This document shows positions 1 through 11,574 of a DNA stretch of 64,000 bases, one piece after another. The position numbers and the translations under genes were made by a program. The stretch is from Notamacropus eugenii. Lineage: Eukaryota; Chordata; Mammalia; Diprotodontia; Macropodidae. The notes under the pieces were generated by a model that was not told the DNA's origin, did no database searches, and saw nothing but the letters and a program-made list of their open reading frames with translations. The stretch is taken from assembly GCF_028372415.1 (NCBI RefSeq), contig NC_092878.1:67225830-67289829 (forward strand). Direction: 5' to 3'. Position 1 is the stretch's first letter; each line of letters starts with the position of its first letter.

Positions 1-172
1 TTTCATCCATGTCTATCACATTTTCATCTTTATTTGCAGTGGACTCAGGACCATTGAAACACTTATTCATTTGCATTTTTCTTTTTAGCAAAAGAGATTC
101 CTTGAATGATTTTTCAAACACATAGATCCAATTTATGAAGTTTAAGATCCAAGACCTTCCCTAGGTTCCTGA
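1..172. other. Unannotated AT-rich DNA
   Basis: No repeat or coding signal recognised. Confidence 0.4.
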
Positions 173-305
173 TTGTTGCTGTTGTTCGATGGTTCAGTCA
201 TGTCCAACTCTTTGTAGCCTGATGGACTGTAGTACACCTGGCTCTTCTATCCTCCATTGTCTCACCAAGTGTGTCCAATTTCATGTTCATTGTTTCCATC
301 ATCTC
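173..305 (-). repeat. tRNA-derived SINE 3'-end fragment (antisense)
   Basis: The plus strand reads gttgttcgatggttcagtca followed by tgtccaactctttgtagcc, the reverse complement of the 'gagttggacatgactgaac' tail of the common marsupial tRNA-derived SINE. Only the tail side is present. The family name is inferred. Confidence 0.6.
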
Positions 306-769
306 CTTAATTTATTGAACAGAATTAGTTACCTGGAGTCTGAGAAAATCTGAATGTAAACACTGGAGGCAATCCAGGTTCCTAATGACGAGATGTGGTT
401 ACCAACACAGGAACAATAGAAAAGAAGGGAGGTATTCTGCTAGGCAAAATTCTGCTTCTATGTTCTCTATCTAAAAGAAATAAAAAAGTCACAGGAGGAA
501 TGATGACATTTAAGTAGCTGTATTATCTTACAGGGCCTGGTGTGGTTCTAGGAGTCTAAGCAAGGAACTCTAGCATTCAAAATTATTTACAGATGCAAAT
601 TAAGGAGGGAAACAGTCAATACATGATATAGCCTGAGAATAAATAGGTGTTAAATGTAGGGCAAGAAGAGAGGGGGGAAATATACAGAACTCTGAAAGAA
701 GAGCAAAATAAAAGTTGGAAGCTACTATTGGAAAGCTGTGGCCTAGAGTATAACTCATAAAGTCCATGA
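306..769. other. Unannotated intergenic or intronic DNA
   Basis: No repeat or coding similarity recognised. Two short antisense ORFs (600-801) overlap each other in different frames and look accidental. Confidence 0.4.
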
Positions 770-934
770 CAGGGGTGGTTAACATGTGGCCTCAAAGCCA
801 CATGTGGCCCTCGAGGTCTTCAAGTATGGCCCTTTGAATCCAAACTTCACAGAACAAATCCCTTTAATTAAAGGATTAATTCTGTAAAACTTAGACTCAG
901 TCAGATCTAGAAGGCCACAGATTCCCCACCTCTG
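770..934. mobile_element. hAT-type non-autonomous DNA transposon (MITE)
   Basis: The unit of about 165 bp begins CAGGGGTGGTTAACATGTGG and ends in the near inverted complement CCACAGATTCCCCACCTCTG; about 18 of the outer 24 bases pair as imperfect terminal inverted repeats. CAGRGGT termini and internal 'catgtggccc' boxes are typical of Charlie-like hAT MITEs. A clean 8-bp target duplication is not visible, so the copy is old. There is no transposase. Confidence 0.65.
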
Positions 935-1654
935 GATGAGCTTTAGAAATATCTAATTCAAGAACAGACTTTGTTTTTTTTTCATAAATTAAAGTTATTT
1001 TTTTCATTCACAAAAGTTATGTTGCTTTAACAAAACCTATTATTTTAGAATAGAAAAGGAAACTAATAATCCAGGAATTAGAGAAGATGTTCCAGGGTGA
1101 TTATCTTTTAGTTGTGTGGGGTGTTATAAGGGAACTATATTCTTCACTGGATTTATAAATGTAACAAGTGGACTGGGCTATCAGTCAGTTATTAAAATAA
1201 GCACAAGATATTCTCTACTTAGTTTCAAGCTTTGAAATATATACAGCTATGTTATGGAAATTTTGGGGGACAGTTTTTGACCCTGGTGACTTAGGGTCTG
1301 GTACTATGTGATAACAAAAAGTCTTTTAATTGGTTGTGGCACTGAATGAACCAAAAATTCAGACATTGCTAAGCCAGAACTGAACATACGTATAAAAGTA
1401 CATATAAAAGTATTCATCTCTCAGTTTCTTTTCATTGGTGGCTTAAAGAGGCTACTTAAAGCAGAATGGTAGGCAAAGAAGAGTTGTCTCTATCAGACCA
1501 CTCTGTTGTCATCCATCTATGAGCACATGGTGGCCCTATTTCTTTGGGTCCATTCTTTCCTATCATTAGATGAACAAGTATTTAGAGGATGGACTCATTC
1601 AGGAGCTCCAAAATATCCTATCAAGCAACTAGAATTGTTGAGAGTCCCCTAGAG
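935..1654. other. Unannotated AT-rich DNA
   Basis: No ORF, repeat family or RNA gene recognised. Confidence 0.4.
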
Positions 1655-1661
1655 CAGTGAT

Positions 1662-1862
1662 CTCAAGTTTGTGTTTGTCCTTTGTCCTAAAAGAGGACCA
1701 TGACATCAGGGAATGATGATATGACTTGCAGTTGATTTGGATTTGGGTGAGGAAGAGCTATGCAAAGTTACCAGCTTCACTTTCTTCTCCAGGGCCATCT
1801 GGCCTGATATTCATCAGGATGATTGGAGATGACCCAAGATGCATAGGAGACCTGTCCATTTT
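1662..1862 (-). mobile_element. RTE-clade LINE 3' end or RTE-derived SINE (antisense)
   Basis: The plus strand reads gtttgtcctttgtcctaaaag then aggaccatgacatcagg, followed by 'gacttgcagttgatttggatt' and 'ggccatctggcc'. This is the reverse complement of the 3' end shared by marsupial RTE LINEs and the SINEs that use their machinery. It is about 200 bp and non-coding here. Confidence 0.7.
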
Positions 1863-1865
1863 AGG

Positions 1866-3390
1866 TTAAAATAGAAGCAGAAGCACTAATACTTAATGAT
1901 CCTTGAGGCCACACACTGAGTTAGAAAACCACATATTAATATTATCTATATTCTTGTGTACTTTTATCTTGTTAAATATTTCCTAATTACATTTTAATCT
2001 TGTTCTGATCCAGTCTTATATTTAATACCTCTGATTTAGAAGATGTACCAATAGCCCTAGGAGTGAAGATTTAAGTGAGCAGCAACCCTGAGATGGACAC
2101 ATTGAGCCATTACATACCTTGTGGCCATTAAAAGATTTGGAAATCTCATAGGTGGCAGTTGAATGCTGTAACCCTGTAGCAGACAAACTCAGAAAGAGGC
2201 AGTATAGCAGTCAGACTATAATTCCTATCTTCCCTTTTCTGGAATCTGAGTAGAAGTTGGGAATTGGGAGGAGTAGCAGGGAACATGAGGACTCCCTTAA
2301 GGAGAGAACTTCTCGATATTCCAGGGTCAAAAGTGCAACATGTGTTCTCTTCATCTATGCCTTCCTACCACTGAATTCACTTTTCTCAGGGACCTAGTAT
2401 AAGTAAGGGGAGAGTGTGCCTCTGGTTTGTAGTGAACATTTTGCACCAGCTGTTCTTGCTATACCTTCTCAGGAAATCTTTTTTTTTTTCTAAAGATAAT
2501 GGGATTCATATGATTTATTAATTTTTGATGAGGAGCACAAATCAGATGATGCTTTTGAGTGATGGTATTTGAACTTCCAATCCATCAGAGTTACCTAATA
2601 GTATTCTAAGAGAGCATTAGTCAACTGAATCTCTAGGGACCCTGAACCACAGGTGCAGGGAATGTTAAATAATAGGCCTTGTTTTGCTGATTCAGAAACA
2701 ATGTGGAATTGGTTGGTAGCATTTTGGAGATTTCCACTGATTTAAGAAAGCTACCTTGGCTCTCTCAACTGGGTTCTTCACTTGTATATTGATATTTTTT
2801 AATGTCAAGAATCTCAACAATCCTTCCATCTCTAAGTATTATGCATATATCACAATGCTGAAATTCAATAGGGTCAGATATAAAATTCTTATCACTTATA
2901 TACTTCACAGGATCATTGACCTGGGTTCTTCCTTCAGCAATATGAATTGTTGAACCCACTCAACTTTTGTCCATATCTCTTGTCTACGTTTTCCTATAGA
3001 GCCACCCAAATAGGGTCTTCTCAGGATAGTGGTTTAACTTGAATTTGTTTCCCAGGTGTAGCATTACATAAACTCTCATGTGTACCATAGGAAAGTATGC
3101 CAGAGGAAAAATAATAAACATTTTGTGTTTCACTGGAGAGGGCTGATGGAGATTTGGATTTGTGTTAGAAATTATTCCAGCACTAAAGATAAAGCTGACA
3201 GAGGCACCAGTTTTAGTACCTCTAATGACACTAAAATTCTCTAGCCCTCATATCAAGTGAAGTTTTCCCTATATGGGCTACAGTTGCCTCACTGGCTTCT
3301 TTAAAAAGTCTGTGTAATGGTGGTTTAAAATTATACACTGTCTCTTTCCTATACAAGAGGGATCTCACCAATTCACTTGATACTGAAGAG
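1866..3390. other. Unannotated AT-rich DNA
   Basis: No gene or confident repeat family seen. Two ORFs of about 65 codons at 2756-2959 lie on opposite strands over the same bases and match nothing I recognise. Confidence 0.4.
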
Positions 3391-3492
3391 AATTCTCTCT
3401 CTGTCTCTCTGTTTCCTCTCTCTGTGTCTGTCTCTCTGTTTCCTCTCTCTTTGTCTGTCTCTGTCTGTCTCTCTGTCTCTGTGTCTCTCCTC
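3391..3492. repeat. (CTCTGT)n pyrimidine-rich low-complexity tract
   Basis: About 100 bp of interrupted CTCT, TGTCTC and TTTCCTC units. Confidence 0.85.
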
Positions 3493-3689
3493 CTGCTATA
3501 AAATGTATGCTTAATTGGTGGAATTCCGATTTCCAGGAGTCACATTGATTATTGGCAAAGAATATTCCAAGAGTTCTTACTCTTCATTGATCTATAGTGC
3601 TACAAGTTCCTACTTGAACAATATGAAGCATTCAAAAGTAGGTGACAAAGATAATGATGATCACTGATATTGTGTCATATTGGATCAGT

Positions 3690-4075
3690 TAAAAAGAATT
3701 GGGGATAGTTATTTTAGAGATTAGAAAATTAAATGGGCATAATAGCTGTCTTGAAATATTTGAAAGATAATCATTTGGAAGAGGGACAAAATTTATTCTG
3801 CTTGGGGCCAGAGGAAAGAACTAAGAATAAGAGCTGGAAATTTCAAAAATGTGCATTTTCAACTCAAAGCAGAAATTTCCTTACAGTTAGAACTATTCAA
3901 AATTGGAATGATTTACCTGGGATGGTAGTGGGTTGACCTTCAGTAGAAGTCTAGAAGCAGTTATGGGATGGTCAATTATCAAGTAAGGTATAGAAGAGAT
4001 TCCTACACAGAAAGGGTAGACTAGGTAGCCTCCAAAGTCCCTTCCAATTCTCATATTTTTCATTTATAACCATTA
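3690..4075 (+). mobile_element. CR1/L3-type LINE 3' region
   Basis: Reading on the plus strand, the order 'cagaaatttccttacagttagaa', 'tggaatgatttacctgggatgg', 'cttcagtagaagtctagaagcag' and 'agactaggtagcctccaaagt' then 'cccttccaattctcat' follows the known CR1-type 3' segment (few-aa ORF end, 'gtggaatgggctgcc', 'cccttccaactct'). It is strongly diverged. The 67-codon ORF at 3733-3936 is inside it and is not a gene. Confidence 0.6.
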
Positions 4076-5717
4076 TAATATTATTTCAAAGCTAAACTGA
4101 TTGCTTTCTCATGGTTAGAATTTCTACTGAAAAGTTTGGTGATTTAATGTAAAAAGGAAAGATGTGAGAACACCCGAGTCTGAGTACCAAACACACATAC
4201 AAGACTTAATTTTACCATGGTATGCTAATCGACATGCTTTCTCTGTTTGTAAATGAACATACCTTTTAGTGTAAAGATTAATAGATAAATATATCATAAT
4301 AGATAAATATGCTTTAATTTTTGTGGGTATATATTATAGCTATAAAGATATTTCTTAGTAGTTCTACTAAAAGCACAAGTGAATCAGGTTATGGGAGGAA
4401 GTCTGAGTAATTCTGATGAGCTGTCAGGTCATGTTAAGTTCATTTTATGAAACAATACACATTTGCTATTCAATTTGGGACTGACAGAACCAAGTAACTT
4501 TTAAAAGCTAAAAAGATGTGATGGGTTTTACTTATGACACATTACCTTTAGATTATTACTGCTGGGATGAACAGTAGCAAGAAATCTTTCCGTCTCAAGG
4601 GCCACATACTATCATTTTTAAAAATGCATCTTGAGTAAATGAAGGATGACTTATTTTTGCCTCAGATTTTAAAGCACACCCTTATACACAAGAGCAGTTC
4701 AAACTTATGTGCAAGATGGTCCTCTAAGGCCCATGAAAATACAGCAGAGGGACTTTGAAATAAGCAGAAGAATCCAGTTAACTTCACCTCTCTTCACTTT
4801 TTTCCACACTTGAACTTTCCTAGGAACTCTGCATGTATAGAATGTGGTTGTCTATACGGTGTGACTTGATGCGTGCTGAAAGGCTCTCTTGACCCCTCAA
4901 ACCTCCCTTTTCACTCTGACTTGGTGCCTTAAATTCCCACCAAGTAAAAGCTATTCTTTGCATTAAAGAATGATGTCTTCCAAGAAAACTCTGTTAAAAT
5001 GCTGATATGTTACACAGGGGGATAGTACATTAATCCATTACCACCTGTTAACACTTTACTAAGGATTTGTTCATAAATTCTCTAATACAGAGCAGACCCT
5101 CATAAGTGAAATAGGTAAGTTTTGTTGGGGAAGGTATGTTATAATGGAAGTGTTGATCAAGCATATGACATTTCTGGCAGTGAGAATCTACTGATGTGTT
5201 GAAGAAAGGTCATAGAGATCATGAAACATGATTGTAAAATTTTCAGTTCAAACATCTACACCTTGGATATGAACAAAAATTACAAATCAGTGCTTCATTT
5301 ATTGTTTTGTTGATTGTCTAGACTTAAAAAAGTAATGAAGATAAATTTAATGATGATTAAGCTTAAAAGTTTGTCATGTGCAATTTTTGGAAACCCATTA
5401 TTAAATATATACCAGCATATCTATGACTTTAAATGATGGGCGAGAAACTTGAGGGACAATGAAGAACATTTTTCTACTTCAAAATTTTGCTAAGAGTTAG
5501 ACCTGATTTTAACCCAGTCATACAGTTGTCTTATCTTTCAAAAAATGTCAAAATATATTTGTATATACTTGTAGAAAGGGTAAAAAATTATGTGGTGGAT
5601 CAGAACCCAGAAATATAAGTAGAAATATGGAATGATAGGTGAAGTGGTACTGTTTTATCTTATGTGTTTATCAGGAGTCTCTGGTGCAATGTAGTGATAT
5701 TATTTCCTTTGAGTTCA
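4076..5717. other. Unannotated AT-rich DNA
   Basis: No ORF above background, RNA gene or clear repeat seen over about 1.6 kb. Confidence 0.4.
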
Positions 5718-5950
5718 TAAAGCACTTAGGTGGCACAGTTCTGGATCCAGTGTCAGGAAGATGAGTTCAAATATGGCCTCAGACATTCCTAGCTGTGTGA
5801 ACTTGGAAGAGCCACTTAACCTTGGATTTCTCATCTGTAAAATGGGGATAATAATAGTACCTATCTTTCAACTCAGTTATGACAATAAAATGAGAAAATA
5901 CTTGTCAGATCATTTGCAAACCTTAATACTCTGCATAGATTAGTTATTAT
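5718..5950 (+). mobile_element. MIR/CORE-SINE-type element, sense
   Basis: It has 'gttcaaatatggcctcagac' followed by 'agctgtgtgaacttggaaga', 'cacttaacctt' and 'tctcatctgtaaaatgggga'. These are the box B side and CORE side of tRNA-derived MIR-like SINEs, in the expected order. The 60-codon ORF over it is incidental. Confidence 0.75.
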
Positions 5951-6133
5951 TTTTTATTGTCTTCTACCTTTTAAATTACCAATGGAATGTGAGGGTAAAT
6001 TTAGAGTACTTCCTATAACAATTAAGTTTAACCCTGTTGAAGCTTTGTTCCTGACTTGACTGTTTCTGACACAAAATAAAGGGATCATTTTGTTGATAGG
6101 ATGGACCCTTGATAAAGTTGCACAAATTCATTT
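5951..6133. other. Unannotated spacer between repeats
   Basis: Nothing recognised. Confidence 0.4.
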
Positions 6134-6340
6134 CTTGTTGTGTTCATTCTTCCTTTTCAAAGAGGACCTTGACATCAGAGAAATGAGGACATGACTTACA
6201 CTTGATTTTGTTTTGAATGAGGGAGGGCTGTGCAAATTCATCAGCCTCACGTTCTCCTCCTGAGTCATCTGGATCCAGTGACCAGACATCCAGCAGGATG
6301 ACTGGAGACAGCCCAGGATGTATTGGGAAACTTTGGTTTT
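6134..6340 (-). mobile_element. RTE-clade LINE 3' end or RTE-derived SINE (antisense)
   Basis: It carries 'ttccttttcaaagaggacct', 'tgacatcagag', 'gggagggctgtgcaaattca' and 'cctgagtcatctggatccag' in the same order as the copy near 1.7 kb. Confidence 0.72.
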
Positions 6341-6627
6341 TCAGGTACTCAATGTGAGGTAATGCCCATTCAGCGAATAGCCCTCTTTAAAAAGTAGTCA
6401 GGGGGATGACCTCTTTAATAGAAAAGAAAAGAAACATAAACATATAAATCATACTGTGAGGGTCAGGAGTCTCAGGGTTGTTGTTTGGAAGAGAAACTGG
6501 TGCTACTGACATTCGCTCTAAGCCAGGAGGGTACAAAAACTGCCATTGCGTGGAGGTTGGGCGGGGACCCATTGTTGTTCAATCTATGGGATTCAAAGTG
6601 CACTGGGTCTAAGGTTTTAGGGTAAAC
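6341..6627. other. Unannotated spacer
   Basis: Nothing recognised. A 61-codon antisense ORF here has no recognisable domain. Confidence 0.4.
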
Positions 6628-6877
6628 AAGAAAGAAAGAGAGAAAGAGAAGGAGGGAAGGAGGAAGGAAGAAAGAAACAAGAAGAAAGAAGGAAAGAAAG
6701 AGAGAGAGAAAGAAGGAAGGAATATAAAGGGAAGAGAAGGGAAGGAAAGGAAAGGGAAGGGAAGGGAAGGGAAGGGAAGGGAAGGGAAGGGAAGGGAAGG
6801 GAAGGGAAGGGAAGGGAAAGGAAGGGAAGGGAAGGGAAGAGAAGGGAAGAGAATGGAAGGAAAAAGGAAAGGAATCC
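6628..6877 (+). repeat. Purine-only tract with (GGGAA)n core
   Basis: About 250 bp contain almost only A and G on the plus strand: a mixed GAAA/GGAA flank, then about 20 near-perfect GGGAA pentamers (about 6739-6855). The antisense 103-codon ORF reading Ser-Leu-Pro-Phe-Pro repeats (6609-6920) is a translation artefact of this tract. Confidence 0.93.
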
Positions 6878-7228
6878 AGCTAACGTACCCCAAGTTAACT
6901 GGGCAGCTTCTAACCATCAAAATTTGCCTTCTTTTGGAGAGGAGAAGGAAAGGGAGAGGACTAGGTTGAGAAGATGAGCTGAATTACCCAGCTAGCTGGG
7001 TCCCCATTTAGGCAACTCAGTCTCCTCACAGGTTATGTTTGTCCTCCGTTTTTTTCACAAATTCATTTAATGTAAGTTCACTACTGAAAATATTCTAAAG
7101 AAACATAGAATATGGTGTTTACCCTAAAATCTGAGTACACCACTATTTATGTTTTCAATAGATATATTGAAGAGTTTAAGGCTAGTACAAACCATTGAAT
7201 ATGGTACTTAAAAAGACCAATCTTAAAA
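6878..7228. other. Unannotated spacer
   Basis: No feature recognised. Confidence 0.4.
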
Positions 7229-7342
7229 ATTATGCATGTATATAACATATATACATGTATATGTGTATGTACATACTTATATGAGCATGCATGTATATAT
7301 GTGTATGTGTGTATATGTATCTATATCTCTATATATATCACC
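7229..7342. repeat. (TATG/TA)n alternating purine-pyrimidine microsatellite
   Basis: Runs of TATATG, TGTATA, CATACA and TATATA. Confidence 0.85.
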
Positions 7343-7900
7343 ATAGAAGTATACTTTCTTCCCAACTGCATTTGAGATTGAAAAATATATCCTAAAGAGC
7401 TACTTCTTTTTTTTGTTTGTTTCACCTAAGACTAGGGCTTTCAATTAATTTGTGAGATTATTGAAAGAACACCTTATGATCATTCTCAATCATTATTCAG
7501 AAATAAATAATGTCATCCTCAGAATCAATAGTCTAGTGATGACAAATCTTATTCTTGCAGAATTGTCCCCACTGTCTCATGGCAGCAAGCTGGGATATAT
7601 TTTTAGATCATGTTGTGGGATCACCTTGAATATGGAATTCATACTTCCAATAGTGTCTCTTAAGTGAACTATATCTGACATTTATGGCAGCTCATGTCAG
7701 TAAGGCTGAATCACTATTTGTCAGAATTGAAAATAACAGCTTATAAATACAAAACAGACATAGAAACCATGACATGTGGACTTCTTGCCAACAAGGTCAG
7801 CAGAATATAAGAAATGACTTCTCCATGATACCTGAAGATCAGCTCACACATACAGACTACTGCTTCTGTTTCCTCCCATTATAATCATAGCTGTTTCTAG
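7343..7900. other. Unannotated DNA
   Basis: No repeat or gene recognised. The 71-codon ORF at 7452-7667 has no known domain and nothing supports its translation. Confidence 0.4.
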
Positions 7901-7959
7901 CTCACATCTATAGAGAACATTAAGATATACAAAGCTTTTTATTTCAAAGGACTCTATGA

Positions 7960-8075
7960 ATTACAATGAACAATCATGTGTAAAGCACCTACCTACAATA
8001 TTTCAGGTACTGTGTCAAGTGTTGAGAATACAAAAGGAAGAAATGGAATAGTTCCAGTCCTTATGAATCCAAAAA
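7960..8075 (+). mobile_element. L2-like LINE fragment
   Basis: 'gtaaagcacctacctacaat' followed by 'ttcaggtactgtgtcaagtg' and 'ttgagaatacaaaagga' matches the L2 3'UTR motif 'tgccaggcactgtgctaagcgctggggatac'. It is diverged. Confidence 0.55.
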
Positions 8076-8105
8076 ATGTACACATATAAATGCATATGTG
8101 TAAAT

Positions 8106-8378
8106 ATATAGATGTCACAGTGGATAGAGCACTGGGCCTAGAGTTAGGAACACCAGTTTAAATCCAACTTTAGACATTTATGAGCTGCCTGACCCTGGCT
8201 AAGTCATTTATCCCTATTTGTCTCCATTGCCTCATCTGTAAAATGAGCTGGAGAAGGAAATGGAGAACCATCCCAGAGCAAAATAACAAAAACAAAGACA
8301 AACAAACAATCCCACCCCCCAAACGAAATCAACAGATGGAGTTACAAGAGTTAGGACTGAAATGACTGAACAACAAAT
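8106..8378 (+). mobile_element. tRNA-derived marsupial SINE, near full length
   Basis: It starts 'gatgtcacagtggatagagc' (box A side), continues 'gagttaggaacaccagttta' (box B), 'gaccctggctaagtcattta', 'cctcatctgtaaaatgagct' and 'ggagaaggaaatgg', and ends 'actgaaatgactgaacaac'. This is the complete layout of the abundant marsupial SINE with the 'actgaacaac' tail. Short 'taaatat' repeats at both ends could be target duplications. Confidence 0.85.
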
Positions 8379-8554
8379 AAATATCTACAAAATCAATAGA
8401 GGGTAATGTGGTGGGGCGGGGAGGAGGGATGGTATGGTAGCAACTGAGGGGAATCAGGAAAAATTTCCTCTAGGAGGTGGTTCATTTCATAGTTTCACCA
8501 GTAGTTCATGGACATGCTACATCAATAATGATGATGACGACATCATGGTGTTGA
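8379..8554. other. Unannotated spacer
   Basis: G-rich stretch at 8409-8430, otherwise nothing. Confidence 0.4.
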
Positions 8555-8700
8555 TGATGACAATGCTTTAAGGTTTATGATGCAGTTTGCAATATTATTT
8601 CACTTATCCTCAGAACAATCCCAGGAGGCAAATGCTAATAATATCTACATTTTATAAATGAGTAAACTGAATGACACAGACAGGAGTTAAATATTTGTGT
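8555..8700 (-). mobile_element. MIR-type SINE fragment, antisense
   Basis: 'cacttatcctcagaacaatc', 'ccaggaggcaaatgctaata' and 'cattttataaatgagtaaac' then 'tgaa' are the reverse-complement MIR core. Confidence 0.7.
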
Positions 8701-9649
8701 GAAAATTCTCCTGTCCTGTGAGGGCCATGGTCAAAGAAATGGCAATTAGTCACTGTCGCATCAAAGAAAGGGTTGATAAGTTGGAATTCACATAAAAAAA
8801 TCCACATTTAACAATCCACAAATATCGTAAGTAGTCCATAGATATCATCTCAGGTAAGAAGTAGAGGTTCCTATAACATTTTATTTCCCTCCTTGGTTTT
8901 CATTAAAAGTAGCATTAATTTTTAATTACTTCCATTTATGAGTTACATCTCACTCTTACGTTTACCTACTTCATAGTTTCCTACTCCATATAAATGTCAA
9001 ATCAACATACCCCTTCCATCTCCCCAAGAAATAAACTCCCAAATATACAATATACTCAATGAATGGATGGAGATCTGGGACAAATGGTCTTATAGTGCCA
9101 ACCACTGAAAAAATGGAGAATCTAAGGGACAACAAGCATTAACAGAAACTAATAGAATGTATTCTCTACTAATTTAGCACTGCCTTTTTTTGGTCTTCCA
9201 TTTAATAGCTACAAGTTATGTTTAGTGGCATCCAAAACCTTTTTCCTTACTTTTGATTTAAAAAATGAATTTCATAAGCTTGCTACATTTGAAACTATAA
9301 TGTAATTGTTCTCTGTTTTGAGATAATGTAAAAATGCTTTGTAAAATGAGATTAAAACTATTTTGGAGGTATTAAAAATCTAGATTGGCTTTCAGATACC
9401 TGATGATTATTTCCCCTATTACCAATATGAGTAGTGATTTAGAAAACACAAATCTTTGTTAAAAATATTGTATTGATATTCCTACATCACCATGACTGCT
9501 CAATTTCTCCTTCCTCCCAACAGAAGCCTTTTTTTGTAACAAAAAACAAGACAACTTAATATAATGACTTTGTCTTACAGCATATAACTCAATCTGCAGC
9601 TGTTAACATATTTCTTCTTTACTAAGTGGAGAGGGATATTTCATTACTA
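8701..9649. other. Unannotated AT-rich DNA
   Basis: No gene, RNA or clear repeat over about 950 bp. Confidence 0.4.
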
Positions 9650-10026
9650 GTCCTCGGTATCCAAGATTTATTATTACATTGATATAATTACTAGTCTATT
9701 ATCTTGTTTCAAAACATAATTTCATAACACTAGTGTGGCTATTGGTATCTTAGAAGAATTCCTAATTCCTCGTATGATTTCCCAAGGTATCAGCATATAC
9801 TTTACATTTTCTGTCCTCCTGGGCACCATATTTTCAAAACATTTTATCTGATTATGTGAATGCAAGTCTCACCTGCATGGCTAATTGAATTGCTTATATA
9901 AACAAGTCTCATGTTTCAAAATCATGATATATGTGCTTCTCATGAGACTGTAATAAATTCCTTTTTGCCTTCTACCTTGCGAAGCCTCTGAGCTTAATTT
10001 GAGTAAGGGTCGTTGTAGCCCACACA
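9650..10026 (+). mobile_element. Possible solo LTR of an endogenous retrovirus
   Basis: A TATA-like 'gcttatataaac' at about 9893 is followed about 55 bp later by 'gtaataaattcc' (AATAAA), then 'ttttgccttctaccttgcga', 'gcctctgagctta' and a CA-ending 'cccacaca'. This spacing of TATA, polyadenylation signal and CA terminus is typical of a retroviral LTR U3-R-U5. The 5' boundary is a guess, and no internal retroviral genes are visible. Confidence 0.4.
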
Positions 10027-10185
10027 GTTATAATTTGAAATGTCTTTTCAAAACGGTTGGATCATCTCACAGCTCCACCAACAATAAACTAAAGGTCCCA
10101 ATTTTTCCGCATCCCCTCCAACATTTGCCACTTTGCCCTTCCATCATTTTACCCAATCTGATGGATGCAAAATGATGGATGCAAA

Positions 10186-10238
10186 AATCTAATAGATTAG
10201 ATTTATCAATAGATAAATCTAATCTATTGATTAGATTT
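10186..10238. repeat. AT-rich imperfect palindrome
   Basis: 'aatctaatagattagattta' (10186 on) is followed after a loop of about 4 bases by its near inverse at 10212-10238. A direct repeat of 'atggatgcaaaa' lies just before it (10160-10187). Confidence 0.7.
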
Positions 10239-10430
10239 CTCTAATCAATAATGATTTAGAGAATATTTTCATATGACTATAAATAATGTTGATTTCTTCA
10301 TTGAAAAACTGCCTGTTCATATCCTTTGACTATTTATCAATCGGGGAATGATTTCCATTCTTACAGATTTGACAAAGTTCTTTATATATTTGAGATATGA
10401 GAACTTTATCTGAAGAACTGCACATAAACT

Positions 10431-10442
10431 TCCCCCCCCCTC
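10431..10442. repeat. Poly-C run in the L1 fragment
   Basis: About ten consecutive C residues after 'aaactt'. Confidence 0.7.
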
Positions 10443-11574
10443 CAATTTTCTGCTTTTTTTCTGTTCTTGGCTACATTTTTTTATTTGTACAAAAATGTTT
10501 TAATTTAATGTAATCAAAATCATCCATTTTGCATCTCACAACATGCTCTATCTCTTGTTTGTTCATAAATTGTTCATTTATCCATAACTCTGATAGATAA
10601 TATGTTCTATGTTCTTCACATTTCCCTGTAATATATCCCTTTATATTTAGGTCATGTATCTACTTTGACCTTATCTTGGTAAATGGTGTAAGAAATTAGT
10701 ACATGACTAATTTCTTCGAGACTGCTTTCTAGCTTTCCCAATGATTTTTTAAAGCAAATAATGAATTCTTATCCCCAAAACTTGTCTTTACATTTGTCAA
10801 ACACTAGATAACTATTCATTTGCTGCTGTAGATTATATGTCTACTCTGTTCCACTGATTTGCTTTTCTATTTCTTAGCCAGTAGCAGACAGATTTGATAA
10901 TTACTGCTTTATAATATAGTTTAAGATCTGGTATTTCTAAACCTCTTACCTTTACATTTTTTCTTTAGTTCCTTTGAAAATCTTGACCTTTTATTTTTCC
11001 ACATGGATTCTTTTATTTTTTTTTTCTAGCACTTTAAAATTATTTTTGGTAATTTGATTTGAGTGGTATTGAATATATGGATTAATTTTGGTAAGATTAT
11101 AATTTTTATCATATTGGCCCTGCCTACCTATGAACAATTAATATTTCTTCATTTATTTAAATCTGATTTTGTTTGTTTACAAAGATTTTTATGGTTTTGT
11201 TCATATAGATCTTGGGTTTGTTTTGGTAGATGGATTCCCAGGTATTTAATGCTGTCTAGAATTATTTTAAATGGGCTATCTCTAGCTATCCCTTCCTGGA
11301 GGATCCTCTTGATAATATATAGGAATGCTAATAATTTATGTGGGTTTACACTATCCTGCTACTTTGCTGAAATTATTAATTATTTCAATTAACTTTTTAA
11401 TTGAGTCTTTAGGGTTTTACAAGTATATGATCTGCAAAAAGAGATAGTTTTATTACATCATTCCCTATTCTGATTGCTTCTATTTCTTTTTCTTCTCATT
11501 GCTATTGCAAGGATTTCTAATGCAATATTGAATAATATTGGTGGAAGTGATTCTGCTCATTTCACTTTTCAATA

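Larger units (their letters stand above)
10040..11573 (-). mobile_element. L1 fragment, ORF2 portion, decayed
   Basis: The plus strand parallels the antisense of the full-length L1 downstream: 'aaaacggttggatcatctca' matches the region near 20430, and 'gtatatgatctgcaaaaag' is the antisense of the RT FADD box, here reading F-A-D-H. It ends near the equivalent of 21945. ORF2 has many stops and frameshifts. The plus-strand 109-codon ORF at 11063-11392 is an antisense shadow of it. Confidence 0.85.

Noticed and set aside
6609..6920. 103-codon ORF of Ser-Leu-Pro-Phe-Pro repeats resembling a structural protein
   Set aside because: Translation of the (GGGAA)n tract only.
11063..11392. 109-codon hydrophobic plus-strand ORF that could pass for a membrane protein
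   Set aside because: Lies antisense to L1 ORF2; the same antisense pattern occurs over the L1 at 21.4-21.8 kb.
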